A stretch of DNA of 64,000 nucleotides, taken from assembly GCA_024405755.1 (NCBI GenBank), contig JAKSOD010000002.1:19203-83202 (forward strand), written 5' to 3'. A program made the position numbers and the translations under genes. The stretch comes from Clostridia bacterium. GTDB lineage: Bacteria; Bacillota; Clostridia; Oscillospirales; CAG-272. Shown one piece after another: positions 1-9,191 of this stretch (its first letter is position 1; each line of letters begins with the position of its first letter). The notes beneath the pieces were generated by a model. The model was not told the DNA's origin. It saw only the letters and a program-made list of their open reading frames with translations, and ran no database searches.

Positions 1-150
1 GGCCTTCGGAACAAGTTCATTTTCAAGTCCGCGTTCTGTTCCCACAAAGGCGATCTCCGAGCCGGGAATATTCGTTTTTATTGTATTTGCAATGGCGAGT
101 GCGGGATTAACGTGTCCGCCGGTCCCTCCGCCGGTCATCAATACTCTCAT
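1..150 (-). CDS. murG: UDP-N-acetylglucosamine-(pentapeptide) pyrophosphoryl-undecaprenol GlcNAc transferase MurG, N-terminal fragment
   Basis: The first 50 codons of murG lie here; the rest is beyond the left edge of the window. The translation begins [20 protein letters not shown], which holds the glycine-rich TGGGTGGH loop that defines the N-terminal lipid-binding domain of MurG. MurG adds GlcNAc to lipid I on the cytoplasmic face of the membrane and so makes lipid II. A Shine-Dalgarno AAGAAGG stands 8 bases before the ATG. It is the last visible gene of the dcw operon, 72 bases after ftsW. The identification is firm although only a fragment is present. Confidence 0.95.
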   Translation of the reverse strand, partial: MRVLMTGGGTGGHVNPALAIANTIKTNIPGSEIAFVGTERGLENELVPKA

Positions 151-222
151 GTCATTGACCTTCTTGGTTTATACTCCGTTACTCCGGAAATTATGTATTC
201 AAGATATTATCTTCGTGATCTT

Positions 223-1476
223 TCAGCGTTTCTGTGTCGAATACCGCGACAGAGCAAGAATCATTCCAATATCTGATAATTGCATAATCGTCGCGCTTCC
301 TCCCGAACTGAAAAACGGAAACGATATTCCCGTATTCGGGAACAGTCCGGTTACGACCGCAACATTGAACAGAACATGTACCGCAAGTTTGAAGGACAGT
401 CCGAATATCACCATTGAACAGAATTTATCCGACGCTCTCGTTGCAAGTACGAATCCCCTGCCTACCAAGGCAAGGAACAGAACAAGTATCGCAAGAGCAC
501 CGAAAAAGCCGAGTTCCTCACATACCACGGTAAAAACAAAGTCATTCTGCGGCTGAGAAACGTAGCCGTATTTCAGCCTTGATTGTCCGATGCCGAGTCC
601 GAAAAGTCCACCGGTTCCAATCGCGTAAAGTCCTTGAGTACTCTGCCAGTCGCTGCCGAGGGCGTCCGCTCCGCGGTGAAGCCAACTGTCAATTCTTGAG
701 CTTGAATATCCCGTAAACAGTATGAGGTACGCAAGTATTCCTCCTGCTCCGAGACATGCGCCTCCGAGAATCGGGAAATTCGCGCCTCCCATAAACATCA
801 TAACGACTGAGATCACGGAAATGATGATCAGCCCCGAGAAATGCTTTTCAAAAAGTACAAGAACAAGCACAAGACCAACCATACATCCGGGAACTAACAG
901 ACCGTGGATAACTTTCTTTTTATTGAAAGGGCCTAAGTTTATCTCGTTATCAAATCTGCTCATATATAAAGACAAAAGCAGGATCAGTCCTGTTTTGGCA
1001 ATTTCCGACGGCTGAACGGAAAAACTGCCGATCTGGATCCATCTCTGCGCACCGCCGCCCGTAAATCCCATCAGAAGAACGGCAATAAGAAGAAGTATCG
1101 CTCCGCCGTAAAACAGCGGTGCTATGAGTTTCATACGCTGAGGAGTCAGTACAATTACTTCTATCAATATGACAAAAACACCGATCCCGACGTACTTCAA
1201 CTGTGACAGAAGAAAACCGAAACTGCTTCCGTTCATCTGAACAGAATATACGGAACTCGCGCTGAAACACATAATAATTCCGAGCACCTGTAAAAGCAAG
1301 GCAAGTACGAGAAACAGTCCGTCGGGTCCGGTTTTGAAAACCGTGGAAGTTCCTTCATCCGTTTCCGGAGTCACGTTGTACCGACGAAGGAGGCTTTTGG
1401 CCTTTTTAGGCTTTTTATTTTTTTTTGCTTCATTTCCGGCAACGCGATCCGGAATCATTCTACCTTGCGTCTGCAT
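223..1476 (-). CDS. ftsW: Peptidoglycan polymerase FtsW (SEDS family)
   Basis: A 417-residue SEDS-family integral membrane protein with about ten hydrophobic segments beginning near residue 53. The loop containing GGGAQRWIQIGSFSVQPSEI and the C-terminal segment GISFPFFSSGGSA are hallmarks of the RodA/FtsW/SpoVE family. The protein polymerises lipid II into glycan strands at the septum together with the class B PBP encoded four genes upstream. Residues 1-50 form a basic cytoplasmic tail rich in lysine. A GGGGG Shine-Dalgarno lies 7 bases before the ATG. The position between mraY and murG is the standard dcw order. SpoVE, a sporulation paralogue, cannot be excluded from sequence alone, but a vegetative FtsW role fits the operon best. 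Confidence 0.9.
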   Translation of the reverse strand: MQTQGRMIPDRVAGNEAKKNKKPKKAKSLLRRYNVTPETDEGTSTVFKTGPDGLFLVLALLLQVLGIIMCFSASSVYSVQMNGSSFGFLLSQLKYVGIGVFVILIEVIVLTPQRMKLIAPLFYGGAILLLIAVLLMGFTGGGAQRWIQIGSFSVQPSEIAKTGLILLLSLYMSRFDNEINLGPFNKKKVIHGLLVPGCMVGLVLVLVLFEKHFSGLIIISVISVVMMFMGGANFPILGGACLGAGGILAYLILFTGYSSSRIDSWLHRGADALGSDWQSTQGLYAIGTGGLFGLGIGQSRLKYGYVSQPQNDFVFTVVCEELGFFGALAILVLFLALVGRGFVLATRASDKFCSMVIFGLSFKLAVHVLFNVAVVTGLFPNTGISFPFFSSGGSATIMQLSDIGMILALSRYSTQKR

Positions 1477-1533
1477 ACGAAAGCCCCCGAAAAATATTAA
1501 ACGAAAAAAGATTATTATCTGTTGAACAAGAGT

Positions 1534-2547
1534 TTATCTGATCCCGAACCATGCGAGAACGCAGCCGATAACGGTGATCACACTGAATACGCAAACGATC
1601 TTTACTTCACTCCAACCGCACTTTTCAAAGTGATGATGTATCGGAGCCATCTTGAAAATGCGTTTTCCATGTGTCAGTTTAAAATAACCGACCTGAAGAA
1701 TATCGGACAATACCTCAATAATGTAAATGATACCCGCTACAAGTATAATAAGAGGCTGACCTATCAGAAACGCAAGTCCGACAACCATTCCGCCGAGATA
1801 AAGAGATCCGGTATCACCCATAAAAATCTTTGCAGGATAGAAATTATACATAAGAAATCCGACAGTACCGCCGACAATAGATGCTGAAAGTGCAGCAATT
1901 CCTGAACTTTCGGGAAGCACTTCACAGAGAGTGAATGCGGCAACCGCGAAGAATGCGCCTACAACTGCGGTCACGCTGCCGGAAAGGCCGTCGATTCCGT
2001 CCGTCAGGTTGACGGCGTTGACGATTCCCGCAACAAGAAGCACGGCAATAACATAATAGCCGATGCCGAGTTCAATTTCAACTCTGAAATACGGAATTTC
2101 AAGTTTTGTATCTATGAATCCGCAGGCTGCCATCGCCCAGATATACGCAGACGCAACAATGATTTGAAGAAGGAATTTCTGCCATGCAAGGAATCCCTGA
2201 TTCTGCTTTTTTATGAGTTTGGTGTAATCGTCAAAAAAGCCTATAAGTCCGTTGAGTACTGCCATTGAAAGGCTCAGTGCCGCACCGAGAAGTTCCTTTG
2301 CTCTGCCGAGATAAATGTAAACGCCGCCGAGAATAAAGAATGCAATCACTGAGGGAATAATGAATCCCACGCCTCCCATAATCGGAGTACCTTCCTTACC
2401 CTTATGCCAACGTGGACCGATCTCATATATCTTCTGTCCTATTTTTCTGCTCTTCAGCACCGGAATCAGTTTGCGGAGTATCAGCACGGTGCTGATAAAC
2501 ACGCCAAATAATATCGGGAGAAACTCAAAAAGCATACGTTCCTTCAT
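1534..2547 (-). CDS. mraY: Phospho-N-acetylmuramoyl-pentapeptide transferase MraY
   Basis: A 337-residue polytopic membrane enzyme that transfers phospho-MurNAc-pentapeptide from UDP to undecaprenyl phosphate, giving lipid I. All family motifs are visible: GFFDDYTKL with the paired aspartates, NAVNLTDGIDGL, NFYPAKIFMGDTGSL, and the histidine-rich APIHHHFEKCGW near the C-terminus. The length matches the family, about 320-360 residues. It starts 53 bases after the murF stop and ends 57 bases before ftsW, consistent with one dcw transcript. A start four codons later is possible but has a poorer ribosome site. Confidence 0.95.
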   Translation of the reverse strand: MKERMLFEFLPILFGVFISTVLILRKLIPVLKSRKIGQKIYEIGPRWHKGKEGTPIMGGVGFIIPSVIAFFILGGVYIYLGRAKELLGAALSLSMAVLNGLIGFFDDYTKLIKKQNQGFLAWQKFLLQIIVASAYIWAMAACGFIDTKLEIPYFRVEIELGIGYYVIAVLLVAGIVNAVNLTDGIDGLSGSVTAVVGAFFAVAAFTLCEVLPESSGIAALSASIVGGTVGFLMYNFYPAKIFMGDTGSLYLGGMVVGLAFLIGQPLIILVAGIIYIIEVLSDILQVGYFKLTHGKRIFKMAPIHHHFEKCGWSEVKIVCVFSVITVIGCVLAWFGIR

Positions 2548-2600
2548 TATATCTTACCTGTCCTTTTCGGTAAATATCCTTTAATTGATCCGCACGCAGG

Positions 2601-4049
2601 TCAGTTCCCGCAGACTGCGAGTCTGCGCAGTGCTTCGATCACACGCTCGGCGGCAACTCCGCGGCTTGCCTTGACAAGAAGTACATCACCGGCTTTGATC
2701 TCGTCGTTTATTCTCTTTGCGAGCAATTCGGCATTTTCGTTGCTGATATCAGGCTGACGGAGGATCTTGTCTTTTGCAAAGTCCGCATAAATCACGGCTG
2801 CTCCGTCCGCTATTGCCTCTGCCCTACGCCCGAAAGTGAATATCCTGTCAACGCCCGACCGCGCGAAATACTCTCCTATCGTACGGTGAAATTCTGGAGA
2901 TTGCTCTCCGAGTTCGAGCATATCTCCGAGAAGGGCCAGACGTCTTCCCCCCGTTCTTCCTGCTACGGCTCCGAGCACGTCGCAGGCGGCGCGCATGGAC
3001 TCCGGACTTGCGTTATAGCAATCTGCTATAACGGTATATTTCCCGACTGCCATTATATTCTGCCTCAGTCCGACAGTATGATATGCGGCAAGTCCCCGCC
3101 TTATTGCTTCCTCGTCTATACCAAGAGTCAATCCGACCGCAACAGCGGAAATCGCCGCCGCAACGTTATGTTTTCCTATTACGGGGATTTCAAGATCACA
3201 GATCACACGCCCGCGGCAATATGCGTCAAATACTGTACCCGCCGTGTCGTTCCGAATACATGAGGCGCGGTAATCGGCAGTAAGATCGTCTGCCGAAAAA
3301 TATCTTGCCCGTTTGTCTGTTTTATAAACTCCCGACAGAAGAGGTTCGCCTCCGCAGAGGAGCAGGACACCGTCCGGTTTGAGTCCTTCCGCAATTTCAA
3401 GTTTTGCCTTGGCAATATTCTCTCTCGATCCCAAAAATTCCATATGAGCCGTACCGATATTGGTGATCACGGCGACATCGGGACGTGCCGCAAGAGTCAT
3501 CTGACGTACATCTCCGGCAGCTCCCATTCCCATTTCAAAAACGGCGAATTCAGCATCTTCCGGCATCGCAAGCAAAGAAAGCGGCATTCCTATCACGCTG
3601 TTGAAATTGCCCTCGGTACGATAAACTTTACGGGAAGCTCCGAGCACGGCTGCGATAAATTCTTTTGTCGTGGTTTTTCCGACGCTTCCTGTGACAGCAA
3701 CCTTCTTTGCTCGGCTGTCGCGTGTGTATTCTCCCGCAAGTCTGCCGAGTGCCTTGACAGTATCTTCAACGACTATCAAAGGTAATGCGGCGGCGTTTTC
3801 CGGAATCCGTTCCGCGATTGCACACACGCATCCTCCGGCACCAGCTCGTGCGATATAGTCGTGACCGTCAACTTTTGCCCCCCGTATGGCGGCAAAGCAG
3901 GTCCCGACAGATGCTTCCCGTGAGTCCGTACAGACAGAACATACGGGAGTGGTAAGACTTTCTTCATCCCATTCTCCTGCGATCTTTCCGCCGCACATCA
4001 CTGCAAGTTCTTTTATATTCAGGATTTTTCTTCCGAAATCAACCTTCAT
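2601..4049 (-). CDS. murF: UDP-N-acetylmuramoyl-tripeptide--D-alanyl-D-alanine ligase MurF
   Basis: A 482-residue Mur ligase that adds D-Ala-D-Ala to the UDP-MurNAc-tripeptide in the cytoplasm. The ATP-binding loop VTGSVGKTTTKEF is near residue 120. The central domain carries FEMGMGAAGDV and VITNIGTAHMEFLGSRENIA, and the C-terminal domain carries ADCYNASPESM and LLGDMLELGE, all typical of MurF. The ATG overlaps the end of murE by 11 bases, which suggests translational coupling; a GGAAGG Shine-Dalgarno lies inside the murE end. MraY follows downstream and uses its product. Confidence 0.95.
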   Translation of the reverse strand: MKVDFGRKILNIKELAVMCGGKIAGEWDEESLTTPVCSVCTDSREASVGTCFAAIRGAKVDGHDYIARAGAGGCVCAIAERIPENAAALPLIVVEDTVKALGRLAGEYTRDSRAKKVAVTGSVGKTTTKEFIAAVLGASRKVYRTEGNFNSVIGMPLSLLAMPEDAEFAVFEMGMGAAGDVRQMTLAARPDVAVITNIGTAHMEFLGSRENIAKAKLEIAEGLKPDGVLLLCGGEPLLSGVYKTDKRARYFSADDLTADYRASCIRNDTAGTVFDAYCRGRVICDLEIPVIGKHNVAAAISAVAVGLTLGIDEEAIRRGLAAYHTVGLRQNIMAVGKYTVIADCYNASPESMRAACDVLGAVAGRTGGRRLALLGDMLELGEQSPEFHRTIGEYFARSGVDRIFTFGRRAEAIADGAAVIYADFAKDKILRQPDISNENAELLAKRINDEIKAGDVLLVKASRGVAAERVIEALRRLAVCGN

Positions 4050-5613
4050 TATGTGAATCCTTCCGTGTCACTTTCGGTCGTACGCCCGCGTCGCGTTTCA
4101 GCCGTTTTTCCGCAGCTGCCTGCGCCAACGCCTTTTCGTCAAACGGATGCCGCCCCGCGGCATCAATTTCGTACTGCTCATGTCCTTTTCCGGCAAGCAG
4201 TATTACATCTCCACATTTTGCATTATCAACTGCGTATTCTATCGCTGATTTGCGATCAACTATGACCGCATGAGGAGTACGGCGGTCAAGTCCTTTTGTC
4301 ATTTCAGATATTATGTCGATCGGACTTTCACTTCTGGAATTATCGCTCGTCAGCACAACGAAATCTGCCATATGCGACGCGATCCTTGCCATTTCCGAAC
4401 GCTTGCTCCGGTCACGGTCTCCTCCGCACCCGATCACAAGCCACAGCCTGCCGTCGCCGGACGTAAAATCACGTGCCGTGCGGAGCAGATTTTCAAGTGC
4501 GTCGGGAGTATGTGCGTAGTCGATATACAGTCTTGCGGGAAAACCCGCTCCGAGACGTACCCGTTCAAGTCTTCCCGGAGTTCCCGAGAATGACGATAAC
4601 GCTTCCGCGACAGCTCTCGCCGAAATTCCGTATTCACAGGCACACGCTGCGGCTTCAAGTGAATTCATCACCGTGAAGCTTCCGGGCACCGGACACTTTA
4701 TTCTCCGTATAATCGATGCAGATCGAAGAGTATAGGCTATTCCACCGTCTGACACCGAGGTATCCGGCAAAGCAATGTCTTCCGCGAAATAATCAGTCCG
4801 TCTGTCGCGTGCCGAAGCGGTAACCATACGGCATCCGCATCCGAACGCTCTTGCATACGAAAGGTATCTGTCTGCCCATTCGTCATCGGAATTTATTATC
4901 GCCCTTCGGCATTTTGTGAGCAGCGACGCTTTCGCGAGAAAATAATTTTCCATATTCCCGTGAAAATCAAGATGTTCCGGCGTCAGGTTGGTAAAAATCG
5001 CCGTGTCGAATGTCAGCGGATCGAGTTTTCGCAGAGCAAGCGCGTGTGACGTTGCCTCAATGAAAACATACTCTGCCCCGTCCCTCCGCATCTGATCAAG
5101 CGCATAATACAACTGCTCGGGATCCGGAGTCGTCATATTTGCATTTCCGTCGGCGTTTTTCAGATCAAGTTCACGCTTCGGAGTCAGACTTCTTACAGTT
5201 CCGATAATACCGGACGGATGCATCGCCGCTGAAAAAATCGAATGGAGCATATACGTCACGGTGGTTTTGCCGTTGGTACCGGTCACGGCGATCAATTTAA
5301 GATCACGTGCCGGTTCGGCGTACCATGCGTTCCAAAGCCTTGCGGCAGCGGCTCTGGTGTCACTCGTATATAGGGTAGGAATCCCGTCGGGAGCGCGGTA
5401 TCGCTCATCTTCCGCAAGTACCGCCGAGGCACCGTGCGACACGGCGTCGGCAATATATCGGTGAGCGTCTTGTTTCAGGCCTCGAATGCACACGAACAAT
5501 GAATTCTTGCTCACCCGACGGGAATCCGTATGGATTGCTTCTATCACCGGATCTTCGTTCCCGACAGACCGGTAAAATATACCGGCACGGGAGATCAGTT
5601 CCGACAGTTTCAT
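4039..5613 (-). CDS. murE: UDP-N-acetylmuramoyl-L-alanyl-D-glutamate ligase MurE, probably meso-diaminopimelate-adding
   Basis: A 524-residue Mur ligase that adds the third stem-peptide residue. The ATP loop VTGTNGKTTVTYML is near residue 110, and FTNLTPEHLDFHGNMENY and YIDYAHTPDALENLL are typical of MurE. The specificity loop reads SDNSRSE near residues 421-427. The meso-diaminopimelate enzymes usually have DNPR here, and the lysine enzymes a different loop. The arginine that binds the diaminopimelate carboxylate is kept while proline is replaced by serine, so meso-DAP is the probable substrate. GGAGG stands 7 bases before the ATG. It overlaps murF by 11 bases. Confidence 0.94.
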   Translation of the reverse strand: MKLSELISRAGIFYRSVGNEDPVIEAIHTDSRRVSKNSLFVCIRGLKQDAHRYIADAVSHGASAVLAEDERYRAPDGIPTLYTSDTRAAAARLWNAWYAEPARDLKLIAVTGTNGKTTVTYMLHSIFSAAMHPSGIIGTVRSLTPKRELDLKNADGNANMTTPDPEQLYYALDQMRRDGAEYVFIEATSHALALRKLDPLTFDTAIFTNLTPEHLDFHGNMENYFLAKASLLTKCRRAIINSDDEWADRYLSYARAFGCGCRMVTASARDRRTDYFAEDIALPDTSVSDGGIAYTLRSASIIRRIKCPVPGSFTVMNSLEAAACACEYGISARAVAEALSSFSGTPGRLERVRLGAGFPARLYIDYAHTPDALENLLRTARDFTSGDGRLWLVIGCGGDRDRSKRSEMARIASHMADFVVLTSDNSRSESPIDIISEMTKGLDRRTPHAVIVDRKSAIEYAVDNAKCGDVILLAGKGHEQYEIDAAGRHPFDEKALAQAAAEKRLKRDAGVRPKVTRKDSHNEG

Positions 5614-5737
5614 ATATGGACCTCCGGAAAGTGTTTTTTTATTTCAACTTCCGGCTCACGGTCGTCAGCCCATTATTTCCGTGTTTTTGCTTTGTTATTC
5701 GTTTTTCATGATAATATTTTTAAAGAGGATAATTTTT

Positions 5738-8038
5738 TCAGTCTGTCACGTCAACATATCTGAAAGTAACGGTCACAACATCGCCTCGCGTTCCTATGGA
5801 GTTCGCGGCAGGATACTGTGCTATCGCTTTCGCACCGGAGCCGGCGTTATAGTTCGTGGTACCGTCAATGCGGATATTGAATCCTGCATTGATTATGGTC
5901 CGGTTGGCGGCTGATGCCGACATGCCGACTACATTCGGAATCACCAGGTCGTTCTCCGGAACTGCCTCGTCTCCGACGTAAAGGACAACTTTTCCGTTTT
6001 CTTTGACGAGCGTACTTCCCGCGGATGGTACCTGTGCGGTGACAACGGTACCTACACCCACAATTTCACAGGAAAGTCCCATTTTTTCAATGGCGGTCTT
6101 GGCGTTGTATGCGACATCTCCGCGATATTCTCCGATCTCAACTTCCATCTTCGCTGCCTCGGCATCGGTGTACTTTGCCTCAACTCCGAGATACGGAAGC
6201 ATCTGACTCAGACAATTTGCTATATAAGGTGCCGCCACCACGCTGCCGTACAGGCTGCCCTGCGTCGGCTCGTCAACAACTATCATTATGGCGATCTCGG
6301 GATCATCAGCAGGAGCGTAAGCAACGCACGAGCCGATTCTCATACTCTCGTTATCCCCTATCTTTTCGGATGTTCCTGTTTTGGCTGCGACGCGGTAACC
6401 CGCGACGTAGGCGTTCTTCGCACCGCCGTCTCCGGCAACGCCTTCTTCAAGTATCTTTGATACTCTCTCACACACAGAAGTGCTTACTACCTGACGTATC
6501 GGTGTGCTGTTGTGCTTCCACACAATATTCCCGTCCGAATCTGTGATATGATCCACAAGATACGGCTGAACAAGATATCCGCCGTTGGCAACAGATGCCA
6601 CGGAGGTCAGATGCCTGATTGAACTCACTTTGAAGTTCTGACCGAAGGAAGCAGTCGCCAACTGAACGATATTGAACTCGCTGCGGTTCCAGAAATACGT
6701 ACTTCCCTCACCCGGAAGATCAATACCTGTCTTTTCAAGATATCCGAAATTTTTGACGTAATCGTAAAAAGCCGATGCGCCGACACGCTGTCCCACGGTT
6801 ATGAGTATGGGGTTGCAGGATTGCTGTAATCCCTGAGCAAAATTCAGGTTTCCGTGACCGCGTACTTTGTGACAGTGTATCTTCGTTCCCGCAAGTGTGA
6901 TCGATCCGGTGCAGGTGAACTGATCCGATTCCTTGACCGCTCCGGTTTCAAGTCCCATTGCGGAGGTGATTATCTTGAATGTGGATCCCGGAATATATGT
7001 ATCGGTAATCGCCTTATTTGACCACATTTTCAGAAGCAATTCTGACCGGAGTGAAGAATACTCGCTGCTGCCGGATACATATCCCGACTTTTCAAGTTGA
7101 TCCCGATATACGTCACAAAGCGTCCACGCATTGTTGCTGTCAAAATCCGGATAGGTCGCCATTGCATACACCGCCCCGGTTTTTACGTTCATTACCACTC
7201 CGCATACACCAGCAAGGGAGCCGGATTCAAGGTAGGTGGATTCAAGCTGCTCTTCGAGGATCGACTGGATCTTCACATTAAGCGTCGTATGCAGATCATA
7301 GCCGTCCACCGCGTCAATATAACTCTGGTATTCATAAGGCATTTCGTTGCCGAATGAATCGCGTGCTATTATATATTTCCCCGGAGTTCCCGCAAGTTCC
7401 TTTTCGTAGGAATATTCAAGTCCGTAAAGTCCGTTTCCGTCGGTACCTGTAAAACCGATTACGTGAGTTGCAAGGTCTCCGTATACGTAATATCTTTTTG
7501 CGGTTGCCTCGGCATAAAGAACATTACCGAGTTTGTTTTCCGAAATGAACTTCAGTACCTTATCGGCGGTATCCTTATCCACATTGCGCTTGACTGTGGC
7601 ATCAAGGCTTCCCTTCTTCTTTGTCAGATCCATAACGGTCTGATACTCTACTCCGAGTATCTCGGAGAGTCCGCGGGAAATCACCTCGTCTATATGTTCA
7701 CGGTCGATACCGTCGTTTTTCTTTTCGCTGCCCGTCTTTTCCTTTTCTTTTCGTGCGTCGGACATCATTGTCTGTATTCCCGAAGGGGAAATAAAAATAC
7801 GGTATGCGGTGATATCAGTTGCAAGCAGCTCGCCGTTTGAATCGTAAATGCTTCCGCGTTCGGGACTGATAGTGGATTCTGTTGTCAGCTGATCCACAAC
7901 TTTTTTCTGATAAAAATCAAAATCGACCGTTTGCAGACTGAGTATTCTGATGGCGACTACGGCGAATCCCGCAACAATACACGCGAACACGATATACGCG
8001 CGTCTGACTAACGCCGTGCTTATTCTGGTTCTTCTCAT
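5738..8038 (-). CDS. ftsI: Class B penicillin-binding protein with two PASTA domains (FtsI/PbpB/SpoVD type)
   Basis: A 766-residue transpeptidase that crosslinks septal peptidoglycan outside the membrane. One N-terminal membrane helix lies at about residues 10-33, followed by the dimerisation domain beginning near ERGSIYDSNGELLA. The transpeptidase motifs are PGSTFK with the nucleophile serine near residue 351, SCN about 50 residues later, and KTGTSE near residue 551. The C-terminus holds two PASTA-like repeats of about 65 residues each, the second starting at LVIPNVVGMS. Two repeats resemble vegetative PbpB more than single-PASTA SpoVD. It follows the FtsL-like gene after a 138-base spacer and precedes murE by 124 bases. 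Confidence 0.92.
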   Translation of the reverse strand: MRRTRISTALVRRAYIVFACIVAGFAVVAIRILSLQTVDFDFYQKKVVDQLTTESTISPERGSIYDSNGELLATDITAYRIFISPSGIQTMMSDARKEKEKTGSEKKNDGIDREHIDEVISRGLSEILGVEYQTVMDLTKKKGSLDATVKRNVDKDTADKVLKFISENKLGNVLYAEATAKRYYVYGDLATHVIGFTGTDGNGLYGLEYSYEKELAGTPGKYIIARDSFGNEMPYEYQSYIDAVDGYDLHTTLNVKIQSILEEQLESTYLESGSLAGVCGVVMNVKTGAVYAMATYPDFDSNNAWTLCDVYRDQLEKSGYVSGSSEYSSLRSELLLKMWSNKAITDTYIPGSTFKIITSAMGLETGAVKESDQFTCTGSITLAGTKIHCHKVRGHGNLNFAQGLQQSCNPILITVGQRVGASAFYDYVKNFGYLEKTGIDLPGEGSTYFWNRSEFNIVQLATASFGQNFKVSSIRHLTSVASVANGGYLVQPYLVDHITDSDGNIVWKHNSTPIRQVVSTSVCERVSKILEEGVAGDGGAKNAYVAGYRVAAKTGTSEKIGDNESMRIGSCVAYAPADDPEIAIMIVVDEPTQGSLYGSVVAAPYIANCLSQMLPYLGVEAKYTDAEAAKMEVEIGEYRGDVAYNAKTAIEKMGLSCEIVGVGTVVTAQVPSAGSTLVKENGKVVLYVGDEAVPENDLVIPNVVGMSASAANRTIINAGFNIRIDGTTNYNAGSGAKAIAQYPAANSIGTRGDVVTVTFRYVDVTD

Positions 8039-8084
8039 ATTCGCTGTCCGGCCTTTCTGCTTTTTCGGGACCGCAGCGAATCAG

Positions 8085-8116
8085 ACGGGCTGCGGCGTCA
8101 TATCGCCGCAGCCCGT
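8085..8116 (-). other. Strong stem-loop between ftsL-like gene and PBP gene
   Basis: A perfect 13-base-pair inverted repeat (8085-8097 with 8104-8116, six-base loop) lies in the 138-base spacer. A smaller perfect hairpin at 8126-8131/8134-8139 stands beside it. The GC-rich arms share the CCGCAGC/GCTGCGG core with a further copy at 8071-8077, so alternative pairings are possible. No U-tract follows on the minus strand, so a simple terminator is unlikely. It may mark mRNA processing or stability control inside the operon. Confidence 0.6.
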
Positions 8117-8176
8117 TGTGTATCCGCTCCGCACGGAGCCTGCGGCTATGACAATTTTATTTTCGGAGTTGTGTTT

Positions 8177-9124
8177 TTATTCGTTTCCGACGCGAATTCC
8201 CAATGCACTCAGCAGCGCAAGTACTGCGGCACTTCCGGATTTTTCTTCGGTGGTGCACTTTTCGATCATATCAGTATTTTTAAGTCTCAGATAGCGAAAA
8301 GTGGTCTGATCAAGACGGATCATACCGTATTGATTTATTGCCGTTTCCTCAATAACCCGAAGATCGTTTTTCTTTTCAAGTTCCACCCGGAGTTCCTCAG
8401 CTTCGGCATCAAGTGTGCGGAGTTCCTTCTGAAGTTCCCCGATTTCCGATGTTGTGTTATTTATCATTACATTCAGCATGATCGGGATGGTCAGCACAAG
8501 TGCAAATACAAGCACAAGAGCAATTCCGGCAATGGGACTGCCGAGTGTTTTTACACCGCGGGGTTTCCCCACCTCTTCCGACGGAAACCACTTCTTGGCT
8601 TTTTCGGCAAGTTGACGCATACGTACTGCCGAGGCGGACTCCTCGCGTTCCACCTTTGCCGCAACACGTCTTTCTCCGTCAATCACAAGTTCACGGCTTC
8701 CGGAGAATCCTGCGTCGTCAGAGCCTTCCTCGCGGGTTTCAAGCACGCGGTACGGAGCGGCAGGTCTGACTTTCAGTTCGTCAGCGGATACTTTCCCGCA
8801 GTTTCTCGCCACTTTTCCGGCTTCTCTTCCGGTAGTGACGGAAAACAGCTTCTTGGCGTCCTCAACGGTCATATATGCTTCATTGGCTGCAGCTCCGCTG
8901 CGATAACGGTCAAAGTAATCGTGCTCCATTATCTGTCCGCAGCGATATGCCGCACTATCTTCCTGCATTGCCTTCATTTCCCGCTCGCGGTACTCTGAAG
9001 CAGTCTGACGGGCAGAACGAACCACACCTTGCTCAGCATACCGCGTTTTAAGTGCGGTATATGCATTCTCGTATGATGCTTCGGAAACGGGATTGTATTC
9101 GGCTCTTACAGCAGATGCGTTCAT
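8177..9124 (-). CDS. FtsL/DivIC-like divisome protein with a long cytoplasmic N-terminal region
   Basis: A 315-residue single-pass protein at the ftsL position between rsmH and the PBP gene. A membrane helix at about residues 197-221 (SPIAGIALVLVFALVLTIPI) is followed by a short coiled coil (ELQKELRTLDAEAEELRVEL) and a family-like NQYGMI motif. This is the topology of FtsL/DivIC, which bridges the septal PBP and FtsW. The roughly 195 residues before the helix are charged, arginine- and glutamate-rich, and not recognised; ordinary FtsL has only a short cytoplasmic tail. The start at 9124 is preferred because AAAGGA and GGAGG precede it; an in-frame ATG at 9157 lacks such a site. Confidence 0.7.
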   Translation of the reverse strand: MNASAVRAEYNPVSEASYENAYTALKTRYAEQGVVRSARQTASEYREREMKAMQEDSAAYRCGQIMEHDYFDRYRSGAAANEAYMTVEDAKKLFSVTTGREAGKVARNCGKVSADELKVRPAAPYRVLETREEGSDDAGFSGSRELVIDGERRVAAKVEREESASAVRMRQLAEKAKKWFPSEEVGKPRGVKTLGSPIAGIALVLVFALVLTIPIMLNVMINNTTSEIGELQKELRTLDAEAEELRVELEKKNDLRVIEETAINQYGMIRLDQTTFRYLRLKNTDMIEKCTTEEKSGSAAVLALLSALGIRVGNE

Positions 9125-9191
9125 TTCTGTTTCCTTTCCTCCGACATAAGTCGGCATTTTTATCTTTCCGGTGTTTTTGTGATGTCGGATC

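Noticed and set aside
8171-8998. A 275-codon plus-strand frame opposite the FtsL-like gene
   Set aside because: Rich in Cys, His and Phe as expected of antisense translation, without a ribosome site; the minus-strand gene fits the operon.
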